From NCBI GenBank assembly GCA_949289265.1, contig CASENE010000072.1, forward strand, positions 1-64,000: a stretch of 64,000 nt of DNA, given 5' to 3'. The notes beneath the pieces are model-generated. The model was not told where the DNA came from. It did no database searches and worked only from the letters and a program-made list of their open reading frames with translations. This document shows, one piece after another, positions 37,214-45,602 of this stretch (positions are counted from its first letter, which is position 1; each line of letters opens with the position of its first letter). A program made the translations under genes and the position numbers. The stretch is from an uncultured Bacteroides sp. Its GTDB lineage: Bacteria; Bacteroidota; Bacteroidia; Bacteroidales; Bacteroidaceae.

Positions 37214-39811
37214 TTACATCAGTGTGACGCGCAGGCTCTTGAGGCGTTTCGCGTCCGAGGTGCCGCCATAGAGGATTTCGTATTCGCCCTTCAGCGGCCG
37301 CATGGTGTTTGAGGCTGTGTCGAACCATTCAAAACTGCGCGCGTCCAAGTGAAACGATACCTGGCTTGTCTTGCCTTTCTGTATGGCTATCCGGCGGAAA
37401 GCACGGAGCGTGCGGACAGGGCCTGCGGGGTCGTCAGGACGGCGCAAGTAGACCTGCACAACTTCTTCGCCGTCGCGTTCGCCCGTGTTGCTCACGGGTA
37501 TGGTCAGTGTGCAACCTTCTTCAGCCGTAAAGTTGCGGGCCGATATGCTGGCCTGTCCGTAGGCAAAGGTGGTGTAGCTTAATCCATGTCCGAAGGGGAA
37601 GAGCGCCTCGTCTGTCAGATAACGGTAGGTACGCCCTTTCATTGAGTAGTCCTCGAAATCGGGCAACTGCTCGGTGCTTTTATAGAAAGTCACGGGCAGG
37701 CGTCCTGCTGGATTATATTCGCCGAAGAGTGTCGAAGCAATGGCCTCGCCGCCGGCCTGTCCCGGATACCAGGCTTGCAAAATGGCATCGCACAGTCGGG
37801 CTTCTTGGGTCAAGGCGATGGCCGAACCGGAGAAGTTGACAAAGACAATCTTCTTGCCGGCTTTCTTCAGCAGGGTGAGCAGTTGCGTTTGTACGGCAGG
37901 CAATTCGATGCTTTCCCGGTCTCCGCCACGGAATCCGGGTATCTTGACGGGCATTTCCTCGCCTTCCAAACCCGGCGAAATACCGCCTGCGAAGATAACC
38001 ACGTCGGCGTCTTCCACCCGTTCTACGATTTGCCGGAAGTCTATGGGTATTTCATGTCCAAAGTCGAAGTTAAGTGTGGCACAGTCGCCTTCGGTGGCCG
38101 CAAAGATAAGTTTGAGGTTATACACCTGTCCTGCTTCGGCTGGGAATGTATAGAAGTGGTTGCTCTTCATGTTGATGGCCGAAGCCACTTGCTTGCCATT
38201 GATGAGCAGTTGCGCACTGCCTTGGGTGTGTATGCTGAAGATGACTTCTTCCGATTGTTGCGGGCGGAACTCTGTTTCGTAGATAGCCTTGAATCCTCCC
38301 AGGGGAATGCCGGGAGCAAAAACGGTAGCACCGGCAGTTGTGAAGCGGAACGGGTTGGCGATATGTGTTTCTACGTCGGGCTTCCCTTCGGAGTCGAGCG
38401 TTTTCCAATAGGAAGCCTTGAAGCCCGGTTGTCCATCGGGAGCGGTGCATTGGGCGAGTAGGCTTTGCAGAGCCACGGTCGAGGTGTGGTCGCATCCCGG
38501 TTCATAGATAAGGTTCTGGCGAGGAATGCGTGCGCTCAATGCTTCGAGCAGGGTAGAGGTGTGCGAAGGGAAGCCGTTGTAGTTACCCCATTGCATGATG
38601 CTGTCGTTGGCATTGGGGCCTATGAGAGCTATCTTTATGTCTCCGTTGGCAGACAGGGGAAGCAGGTTGTGCCGGTTTTGCAGCAATACGAGGCTTTCCC
38701 GGGCCATGCGCAGTGCCAGGGTACGATGTTCCTTGCTGTCGACCACCGAGTAGGGAATACTCTTCCAAGGGACATCTTCGTCAAATTCACCCAATTCAAA
38801 GCGGGCTTTCATCAGTCGGCAAAGCGAGGTGTCGATGGTGGCCTCCGAAATAAGCCCGTCTGCTACAGCTTGCGGGAGCGAAGCGTAGCTCTCGCCGCAT
38901 TCCAGGTCGGTACCGCTGGATACTGCTTGGGCTGTGGCGTGGGGTGCGTCGGGCTCGGTGTGGTGATGTCCTTCTGTGAAGAAATCGTTAATGGCCCAGC
39001 AGTCGGACACTACGATACCTTGGTAGCCCCATTCATTGCGCAGTATCTGTTGCAACAGGCGGTTGCTTCCGCAGCAAGGCTCTCCTTCAAACCGATTGTA
39101 GGCGCACATCACTTCTTTCACGTCGGCTTCTTGCACCAAGGCCTTGAAGGCGGGCAGGTAGGTCTCCCACAAATCGCGCGGGTCGATGTTCTCTGCGTCG
39201 AAGATGTGCCGGTTCCATTCGGGGCCTGAGTGTACGGCAAAATGCTTGGCGCAGGCGTGTAGCTTGTCATACTTGGCTTCTTCGGGGCCTTGCAAGCCAC
39301 GTACGACGCTAACGCCCATGCGTGCTGTCAGGTAGGGGTCTTCTCCGTAGGTCTCTTGCCCGCGTCCCCAGCGTGGGTCTCTGAAGATGTTGACATTGGG
39401 AGTCCAGAAAGTCAGGCCCTGGTATCGTTTCCATCCGCCGGCTTGTGCGGCTACGTTGCTTTTGGCTCTTGCCTCGTCGCTGACGGCGGTGAATACATCG
39501 TACACCAACGAATCGTTGAATGAGGCGGCCATGCCCACACATTGGGGGAATACTGTTGCCAATCCGGCCCGTCCTACGCCGTGTAGGGCTTCGTTCCACC
39601 AGTCATACTGCTTGATGCCCAGGCGGGGGATGGCGGGCGAGGAGTTTTGCATGAGCGATACTTTCTCTTCCAACGTCAGTCGGCTGACCAAGTCTGCTGC
39701 CCGCTCGTCTGCGGATAGGTCAGGATTCTGGTAGGGTAGTTTCTCGTTGCAGGCACAAAGGCACAAGGCCAACAGGCCGATGCCTGTCCATTGTTTCCAT
39801 GGTTGTATCAT
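37214..39811 (-). CDS. GH3 beta-glycosidase (xylosidase/glucosidase type) lipoprotein
   Basis: Exo-beta-glycosidase of family GH3, 865 aa. Lipobox LCAC puts the lipidated Cys at residue 21. The N-terminal barrel has DWWNEALHGVGRAG and the nucleophile Asp270 in IVVSDCWAINDFF; the second alpha/beta domain includes a PA14-type insertion (about 430-590, GFKAIYETEFRPQ); the C terminus is the fibronectin-III-like GH3 domain (GERDGEEVVQVYLR). DWWNEALHG is typical of beta-xylosidase-like members, but beta-glucosidase activity is also possible. It lies apart from the susCD locus and has no other glycosidase next to it on its strand. Confidence 0.93.
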   Translation of the reverse strand: MIQPWKQWTGIGLLALCLCACNEKLPYQNPDLSADERAADLVSRLTLEEKVSLMQNSSPAIPRLGIKQYDWWNEALHGVGRAGLATVFPQCVGMAASFNDSLVYDVFTAVSDEARAKSNVAAQAGGWKRYQGLTFWTPNVNIFRDPRWGRGQETYGEDPYLTARMGVSVVRGLQGPEEAKYDKLHACAKHFAVHSGPEWNRHIFDAENIDPRDLWETYLPAFKALVQEADVKEVMCAYNRFEGEPCCGSNRLLQQILRNEWGYQGIVVSDCWAINDFFTEGHHHTEPDAPHATAQAVSSGTDLECGESYASLPQAVADGLISEATIDTSLCRLMKARFELGEFDEDVPWKSIPYSVVDSKEHRTLALRMARESLVLLQNRHNLLPLSANGDIKIALIGPNANDSIMQWGNYNGFPSHTSTLLEALSARIPRQNLIYEPGCDHTSTVALQSLLAQCTAPDGQPGFKASYWKTLDSEGKPDVETHIANPFRFTTAGATVFAPGIPLGGFKAIYETEFRPQQSEEVIFSIHTQGSAQLLINGKQVASAINMKSNHFYTFPAEAGQVYNLKLIFAATEGDCATLNFDFGHEIPIDFRQIVERVEDADVVIFAGGISPGLEGEEMPVKIPGFRGGDRESIELPAVQTQLLTLLKKAGKKIVFVNFSGSAIALTQEARLCDAILQAWYPGQAGGEAIASTLFGEYNPAGRLPVTFYKSTEQLPDFEDYSMKGRTYRYLTDEALFPFGHGLSYTTFAYGQASISARNFTAEEGCTLTIPVSNTGERDGEEVVQVYLRRPDDPAGPVRTLRAFRRIAIQKGKTSQVSFHLDARSFEWFDTASNTMRPLKGEYEILYGGTSDAKRLKSLRVTLM

Positions 39812-39865
39812 CGTTCTGTGTAATGGTTATAAGTTCTGTGTAATAGATGCAGATGTTTTTTGCTC

Positions 39866-40720
39866 CTATTCTGTGAGTATCTCGTTCCCGTTTTCCGTGA
39901 TTAGAATCATGCTTTCCCACTGGGCCGAGTCCGAGCCGTCGTCGGTGAACACGGTCCATCCGTCGTCTTCGTCGATGCACACGTCGTAGCGTCCGGCGTT
40001 TATCATCGGTTCGATGGTGAAGGTCATGCCCGGCACAATCAGCATCCCCGTACCCCGCTTGCCAAAGTGCTCCACGTCCGGCTCTTCGTGAAACTTGATG
40101 CCGCAGCCATGTCCGCACAGGTCGCGCACCACGCTGAAGCCGTTGCGTTCGGCATGCTCTTGGATGGCGGCCCCCACGTCGCCCAGGCGTGTCCAAGGTT
40201 GGGCGGTCCGCACGCCGATGTCCCGGCATTCGCGTGTCACTTCCACAAGGCGCCGTCTTTCAGGGCTCACCTCGCCGATGAGGAACATGCGCGACGCGTC
40301 CGAGAAGTAGCCGCGGTAGATGGTGGAGACGTCCACGTTGACAATGTCGCCGCTCTTCAGCACCACGTCGGGGCTCGGGATGCCGTGGCACACCACGTCG
40401 TTGATGCTGGTGCACACGCTCTTGGGGAATCCTTCGTAGAGGAAGGGGGCGGGGATAGCGCCGTGGTCGGTGGTGAAGGCATAGACCAGGTGGTCAATCT
40501 CGGCCGTGGTCATCCCTTCGTGTATTTCGCTGGCGATGCAGTCCAGCAAGGCGGTGTTGATACGGGCACTGGCGCGGATGCCCTCTATCTGTTCGGGCGT
40601 GCGCAGCAGGTGACGTTGGGGCAGACGGACGCCCTCTTTGCGATAATGCTGTATCCGGCTCTCTACCTCGTCCGAGTAGCCGCGAGGCGTGAAGCGCGGT
40701 TGGTGAATGAACTTCTTCAT
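39866..40720 (-). CDS. map: Methionine aminopeptidase, type I
   Basis: Metal-dependent removal of N-terminal Met from new proteins. The start at 40720 (MKKFIHQPRF) has a good AAAGGAAAG ribosome site; an upstream in-frame codon at 40810 lies inside the promoter and is rejected. 284 aa. It has an N-terminal extension of about 40 aa ahead of the usual type I core. Metal ligands are seen in order: NVDVS and FSDASR (Asp pair), GHGCGIKFHEEP (His), TIEPMI (Glu) and SAQWESMILIT (Glu). Single-gene unit with its own strong promoter. Confidence 0.95.
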   Translation of the reverse strand: MKKFIHQPRFTPRGYSDEVESRIQHYRKEGVRLPQRHLLRTPEQIEGIRASARINTALLDCIASEIHEGMTTAEIDHLVYAFTTDHGAIPAPFLYEGFPKSVCTSINDVVCHGIPSPDVVLKSGDIVNVDVSTIYRGYFSDASRMFLIGEVSPERRRLVEVTRECRDIGVRTAQPWTRLGDVGAAIQEHAERNGFSVVRDLCGHGCGIKFHEEPDVEHFGKRGTGMLIVPGMTFTIEPMINAGRYDVCIDEDDGWTVFTDDGSDSAQWESMILITENGNEILTE

Positions 40721-40807
40721 ACTTTTCTTTCCTTTTTTCTTTGATTCGATGTTTACGTCTTGGTTCTTACCGTCCGGCCGACTGCCTGCCGGTCCGGAAA
40801 CGGCGTT

Positions 40808-40839
40808 CAAAAGTAGTCAACTTGGGCAAGAAAAGCAAA
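40808..40839 (-). promoter_or_regulatory. Promoter of map
   Basis: Minus strand: TTTG (40839-40836), 20 nt spacing, TACTTTTG (40815-40808). A complete match to the Bacteroidetes consensus. Confidence 0.75.
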
Positions 40840-40958
40840 TAATCCGTCCGCAATGTGCCGTTGTCCGTCTTTATTTGTTAACTTTGCCCTGGTGCGTGGC
40901 CAGCTGGCTGCACGCCTTGTGACACGAAAGCACTTATCAACCTAAAAACTCATCAACC

Positions 40959-41837
40959 ATGCATTACGACACCCTATCCAACGACATCCTGAACCTGCAG
41001 GTTTCGGCCCACGGAGCCGAGTTGTGCAGCATCCGCCGGGGAGAGCGCGAATACCTGTGGCAAGCCGACCCGACGTATTGGAAAAGACATTCGCCCGTGC
41101 TGTTTCCCATCGTGGGCAGCGTGTGGCAGAACGAGTACCGCTGTGCGGGCCAGACCTATCGCCTGACTCAACACGGCTTTGCCCGCGACCGCGACTTTCA
41201 GCTTGTCCATCACACGGCCCATGCTTTGCGCTATCGCCTGACCGACGATGCTGGGACGCATGCGCTCTATCCCTATGCCTTCCGCCTTGACATCGGCTAT
41301 CGGCTGGAAGGGGCCTGTATCCACGTGGAGTGGGAGGTGGAGAATCCTTCGGACGGCGACATGTATTTCCAAATCGGGGCCCATCCCGCTTTCTATTATC
41401 CCGACTACCGGCCGGACGATCCTGCGCGGGGCTTTTTCCGCTTCGACCGCACCGAGGGCCTGCGCTACGTGCTCATTGCCGAGCAGGGCTGTGCCGACCC
41501 GTCGGTGTCCTATCCGCTGCCGCTGGCAGACGATGGCCTCTTGCCGATTGATATCCACACCTTCGACCGCGACGCCCTGATTCTGCAAGACGCCCAGGTG
41601 CGTCAGGTCGCCTTGCTCGACACCCAGCGTCGGCCCGTGCTGCGGCTGACGTTCGACGCCCCGGTGGTAGGCCTGTGGTCGCCTCCTGCCAAGAACGCCC
41701 CCTTTGTCTGCATCGAGCCTTGGTATGGGCGCTGCGATCGTGCGCACTATGCGGGCGATTTCAAGGACAAGGACTGGATGCAGTATCTCGGGCCTCACGC
41801 CGTCTTCAAGGGCGGTTATACTATCGAAGTGCTCTGA
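40959..41837 (+). CDS. Aldose 1-epimerase family protein (LacX-like)
   Basis: Galactose-mutarotase-superfamily protein of 292 aa, cytosolic. Family features are SPVLFPIVGSVWQ, QHGFARDRDF with the first active-site His, IGAHPAFYYPD with the second, and CIEPWYGRCD near the C terminus where the catalytic Glu lies. This is the short LacX/YeaD-like branch, which acts on hexoses or hexose phosphates; the substrate is not set by the sequence. A TAACTTTG -7 box lies at 40879-40886, without a clear -33 partner. Alone in its transcription unit. Confidence 0.88.
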   Translation: MHYDTLSNDILNLQVSAHGAELCSIRRGEREYLWQADPTYWKRHSPVLFPIVGSVWQNEYRCAGQTYRLTQHGFARDRDFQLVHHTAHALRYRLTDDAGTHALYPYAFRLDIGYRLEGACIHVEWEVENPSDGDMYFQIGAHPAFYYPDYRPDDPARGFFRFDRTEGLRYVLIAEQGCADPSVSYPLPLADDGLLPIDIHTFDRDALILQDAQVRQVALLDTQRRPVLRLTFDAPVVGLWSPPAKNAPFVCIEPWYGRCDRAHYAGDFKDKDWMQYLGPHAVFKGGYTIEVL

Positions 41838-41956
41838 CCGGGCGAATCTCCCGGCGCATAAGCAGTGCAAAGCGCGCGTTCCGCCTGTGCGGGATGCGTG
41901 CTTTGGTCTTTTTACGGGCCTTGTCGGAGGGCTCGTCCCGGGTGATGAAACGCCTG

Positions 41957-42070
41957 CCGGCTGGGATTATAGTTCCAGCGACCGGGGATTCTAATGCCAG
42001 CCGGCCGGGACTCTAATGCCAGCAACCTGGGACTATAACGCTACTATGCGCTGATTGACAGCCTGTTTGG
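41957..42070 (-). repeat. 22-bp tandem repeat array C (dispersed family)
   Basis: Four 22-bp units at 41957-41978, 41979-42000, 42001-42022 and 42023-42044, then the leader 42045-42070, whose complement reads CCAAACAGGCTGTCAATCAG then CGCATA. The minus-strand unit begins CTGGCATTAGA and ends CCCCGGTCG. It lies in the 384-nt gap before the aminotransferase gene, leader end toward that gene. Confidence 0.82.
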
Positions 42071-42221
42071 AGCGCGTTCAAGGCCAGCCTGCCGGAACGG
42101 ATGCCGGGGCCTGTAGGCTGAAAAAGGGAGCGCACGGCATCAGGTTTCTCGAATATATTATGTACATTTGCACCCTTGAATACAAAAACATCATCATCAA
42201 GAACGAGAACAAAGAACATCC

Positions 42222-43427
42222 ATGCCTACCATATCCATTCGCGGGACTGAAATGCCCGCTTCGCCCATCCGCAAATTGGCCCCCCTGGCAGACGCTGCCA
42301 AGCAACGGGGCATACATGTGTTTCACCTCAACATCGGACAGCCAGACCTGCCTACGCCCCGCGTGGCTTTGGAGGCTATCCGCAACATCGACCGCACGGT
42401 GCTTGAGTACAGTCCGAGCGCAGGCTACCGCAGTTATCGCGAAAAATTGGTGGGTTACTATGCTAAATATGGCATTCGCCTCACTGCGGACGACATCATC
42501 GTCACTTCCGGAGGCTCGGAGGCAGTGCTTTTTGCCTTCATGGCTTGCCTGAATCCGGGAGACGAAATCATTGTGCCCGAACCGGCCTATGCCAACTACA
42601 TGGCCTTTGCCATATCCGCAGGGGCACGCATCCGCACCGTGACCACCACCATCGACGAAGGTTTTTCCTTGCCCAAGGTGGAGAAATTCGAGGAACTGAT
42701 AAACGACCGCACCCGCGCCATCCTTATTTGCAATCCCAACAACCCTACAGGCTATCTGTACACGCGCCGCGAGATGAATCAGATACGCGACCTTGTGAAG
42801 AAGTACGACCTTTTTCTCTTCTCGGACGAAGTGTACCGCGAGTTCATCTACACGGGCTCGCCCTATATCTCGGCTTGCCATCTGGAGGGCATCGAGCAAA
42901 ATGTGGTGCTGATTGACTCTGTGTCGAAACGATATTCGGAGTGCGGCATCCGCATCGGCGCCCTCATTACGAAGAACGAAGAAATCCGCCGGGCCGTGAT
43001 GAAGTTCTGCCAGGCCCGCCTCAGCCCTCCTCTCATCGGGCAAATAGCGGCCGAAGCCTCGCTGGACGTCGACGCAGACTATATGCGCGATGTCTACGAC
43101 GAGTATGTGGAGCGCCGCAAATGCCTGATTGACGGGTTGAACCGCATTCCCGGAGTCTATTCGCCCATCCCCATGGGGGCTTTTTATACCGTGGCCCGCC
43201 TTCCGGTGGATGACTCGGACAAGTTTTGTGCGTGGTGCCTTTCCGACTTTCAGCACGAAGGACAAACTGTGTTCATGGCGCCGGCTTCGGGCTTCTATAC
43301 CACTCCGGGCGCGGGTCGCAACGAGGTGCGCATCTCCTATACGCTGAAGAAGGCCGACCTGATGCGGGCATTGGTGGTATTGCAAAAAGCCTTGGAGGCC
43401 TATCCGGGCAGGGTGGAACAGTCGTAA
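42222..43427 (+). CDS. Class I/II PLP-dependent aminotransferase
   Basis: Fold-type I aminotransferase, 401 aa, related to aspartate/aromatic aminotransferases. Features: NIGQPDLPTP substrate loop, TSGGSEAVLFAF phosphate-binding turn, ILICNPNNPTGYLYTR, FLFSDEVYREF (PLP-pyridine Asp) and the Schiff-base Lys236 in DSVSKRYSECGIRIG. C-terminal NEVRISYTL holds the substrate-binding Arg. It could serve aspartate or another amino acid pair; sequence alone does not settle it. A -7 box TACATTTG lies at 42163-42170. The permease gene follows 26 nt later. Confidence 0.92.
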   Translation: MPTISIRGTEMPASPIRKLAPLADAAKQRGIHVFHLNIGQPDLPTPRVALEAIRNIDRTVLEYSPSAGYRSYREKLVGYYAKYGIRLTADDIIVTSGGSEAVLFAFMACLNPGDEIIVPEPAYANYMAFAISAGARIRTVTTTIDEGFSLPKVEKFEELINDRTRAILICNPNNPTGYLYTRREMNQIRDLVKKYDLFLFSDEVYREFIYTGSPYISACHLEGIEQNVVLIDSVSKRYSECGIRIGALITKNEEIRRAVMKFCQARLSPPLIGQIAAEASLDVDADYMRDVYDEYVERRKCLIDGLNRIPGVYSPIPMGAFYTVARLPVDDSDKFCAWCLSDFQHEGQTVFMAPASGFYTTPGAGRNEVRISYTLKKADLMRALVVLQKALEAYPGRVEQS

Positions 43428-43453
43428 GCGTTGTTTAGGCATCCGTCGTCGGC

Positions 43454-44707
43454 ATGAGTCTGTCCTTGTTCATAGCACGTCGCCTTTACCGGGATGAGCG
43501 GAAAGAGCGCAAAGCCTCCCGCCCGGCCATCCTCATTGCCAAAGCCGGCATCGCCATAGGCTTGGCCGTGATGATTATAGCTGTGTGCGTGATTGTGGGC
43601 TTCAAGAGCGAGGTGAGGGACAAGGTCGTCGGCTTCGGCGGGCACATCCAGGTCACTCCCGTCGGGCAGCTTCAGCCTTTCGAGCCTGTCCCCCTCCGGG
43701 CCGATACCGTCTGGATGTCTGCCTTGCGGGCATTGCCCGGCGTGGCGCACGTGCAGCGTTACGCGCTGAAACCGGGCCTGATAAAAACGGACGATGCTTT
43801 TCAGGGCATGGTGCTGAAGGGGGTGGCCGGAGAGGATTATGACGATTCCTTTTTCCGCGCGCATCTGGTGGCCGGCTGCATTCCGACGTGGACAGACACA
43901 GTGGCGTCCGGCCAGGTGTTGCTGTCGCAAAACGTCGCGTCGAGACTGCGCCTGGAGGTGGGCGACAAGTTGGATACCTATTACCTGGAAGACAATGGCG
44001 TCCGCATCCGCCGTATGCAGGTGGCGGGCATCTATCGTACCGGCTTTTCGGAATACGACGACCTCTTTTTGTTCACAGACCTGTACACGGTGGGGCGGCT
44101 GAACCGTTTCTTGCCGGGGCAGGCGAGCGGGGTGGAAATACGTTTGAACGACTACCGCCGGCTGGAAGACTGCACGTGGGAGGTGAACGAATGGCTCCAG
44201 ACTGAGGGGGGAAGGCTGTCGGGCGAGGATTGCGTGGCACGCAACGTGGAGCAGCTCAACCCGGCCCTGTTCGCCTGGCTGGACATTCTGGATATGAACA
44301 TCGGGGTCATCCTGGTGCTGATGATAGGCGTGGCCGGGTTTACGATGATTTCGGGGCTGTTCATCCTCATCATCGAGCGTACTTCGATGATAGGCACGCT
44401 GAAGTCGTTGGGGGCCGACAACGGGCTTATCCGCCGGGTCTTCCTGTGGTTGGCGGTGTTTCTGCTCTGCCGGGGGCTCGTGTGGGGCAATGTGCTGGGC
44501 CTGGGCCTTTGCCTGTTGCAGCGGTGCACGGGCCTCTTGTCGCTGGATCCGGAGACGTATTACATGGACACGGTGCCCATCGTGTTCCACGGCGGCTACC
44601 TTCTGCTTCTGAACCTGGGCACTTTCGTGCTCTCGATGCTGACAGTGGCAGGCCCCTCCTGCCTGATAGCCCGCATCCGTCCGGCCGAGTCCATGCGGTA
44701 TGAATGA
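43454..44707 (+). CDS. LolC/E-like lipoprotein-releasing ABC permease
   Basis: Inner-membrane FtsX-superfamily permease of the lipoprotein-sorting system, 417 aa. Topology fits LolC/LolE: cytosolic start, TM1 about 32-51 (AIGLAVMIIAVCVIVGF), a periplasmic MacB-type domain (about 55-275), then three TMs (about 283-307, 330-355, 379-405), ending in the RPAESMRYE tail seen in these permeases. The matching LolD ATPase is not next to it. It lies 26 nt after the aminotransferase and is probably co-transcribed. Confidence 0.9.
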   Translation: MSLSLFIARRLYRDERKERKASRPAILIAKAGIAIGLAVMIIAVCVIVGFKSEVRDKVVGFGGHIQVTPVGQLQPFEPVPLRADTVWMSALRALPGVAHVQRYALKPGLIKTDDAFQGMVLKGVAGEDYDDSFFRAHLVAGCIPTWTDTVASGQVLLSQNVASRLRLEVGDKLDTYYLEDNGVRIRRMQVAGIYRTGFSEYDDLFLFTDLYTVGRLNRFLPGQASGVEIRLNDYRRLEDCTWEVNEWLQTEGGRLSGEDCVARNVEQLNPALFAWLDILDMNIGVILVLMIGVAGFTMISGLFILIIERTSMIGTLKSLGADNGLIRRVFLWLAVFLLCRGLVWGNVLGLGLCLLQRCTGLLSLDPETYYMDTVPIVFHGGYLLLLNLGTFVLSMLTVAGPSCLIARIRPAESMRYE

Positions 44708-44835
44708 CGCTTGCCCTTCTCCTTTTTCCTGCTTCCCTCCTGGTTTATCAGAAACGTCATTCGTTTGACATACCTTTGCAACACGGATTCCTCATCTTTG
44801 CGTTGCGAAACGAAAATCAGCAGGAGGACACCATC

Positions 44836-45018
44836 ATGGAACTAAACAAAAACGATTATCGCGTAGAAGCTGCCAAAGGCGGCGGCTTTTTTGCCTATTA
44901 CAAGGACAACCTTTTGTGCAGCGCATACGGAGAGACGCCGGACGAGGCTTTTGAGAACCTCGAACGGGTCATCGACGATTTCATGAGCGACATGTATCTG
45001 GTGGAGGAATACATTTAG
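44836..45018 (+). CDS. Small HicB-like protein
   Basis: 60 aa with start at 44836, chosen because an AGGAGG-type site lies at 44821-44826; the longer in-frame version from 44704 would overlap the permease and run through promoter DNA. The segment GGGFFAYYKDNLLCSAYGETPDEAFENLERVIDDF fits the small beta-alpha HicB-like antitoxin fold, but no HicA toxin is adjacent and no DNA-binding extension is present. The role is unknown. A TACCTTTG -7 box lies at 44771-44778, so it has its own promoter. Confidence 0.6.
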   Translation: MELNKNDYRVEAAKGGGFFAYYKDNLLCSAYGETPDEAFENLERVIDDFMSDMYLVEEYI

Positions 45019-45138
45019 GGAAATAGCGTGGCCCCGGCGTAAATGCCGACGCGGTAGGGATGGGCCGGATTTTCCCCTGCCTTCGCCCGAAACTTGGCGG
45101 AGTTGAGAGGAAAAGTTCCCATTCCTTTAGAAAAACTA

Positions 45139-45222
45139 TAAATTCAGGTTAGATTTACATAAATCCAGGCTGAATTTACATAAATCTAGGCTGGATTTAC
45201 ATAAATCCAGGCTAAATTTATA
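45139..45222. repeat. 21-bp near-palindromic tandem repeat array
   Basis: Four consecutive 21-bp units (45139-45159, 45160-45180, 45181-45201, 45202-45222). Each reads close to TAAATCCAGGCTGGATTTA plus two bases, itself a near-perfect palindrome. It lies in the 584-nt gap between the HicB-like gene and ppk; the rest of that gap shows no gene or structure I can support. Confidence 0.9.
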
Positions 45223-45602
45223 ACTTTCGCCGTAGGTTGCCGACTTTTCTGCCGCAGATAAGGAAGTTTATCCCAGGCAAAGGCCGGATGCTTGTCCGTA
45301 TGAGACTCGCCGTTGGCCCATAAATGGGGCTTCATCGGCGTGCAAGAGCAAGGAACTTCTTACGTAATATTCCATAAATTCTCTTCAAACCGTGCCCGCG
45401 CGATGCAGGTACGGTCTGTTTTGTTGGTTACCTTCGTGGGCCGCCTGCTTTCTGATGAAATAAATACGCTGCCCGACCGCAGCAGATTGAAATATAAATG
45501 CTAATTTCGCGTTGTATATGATACGTCTGTCCGGGCAAGGAGAGGCGAGCCTGCTTCGTGTCGGGTCGGAAGAGAAATCAGTAATAAAAACGATATATCA
45601 AA

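Noticed and set aside
44704-44835. Longer version of the HicB-like protein
   Set aside because: This part overlaps the permease stop, contains a -7 promoter box, and the start at 44836 has a strong ribosome site.
45387-45430. Terminator hairpin before ppk
   Set aside because: Only a 5-bp stem (ACCGT/ACGGT) with a long loop; no gene immediately upstream needs it.
45313-45504. 63-aa plus-strand frame before ppk
   Set aside because: No ribosome site, no recognisable sequence pattern, ends in AT-rich leader DNA.
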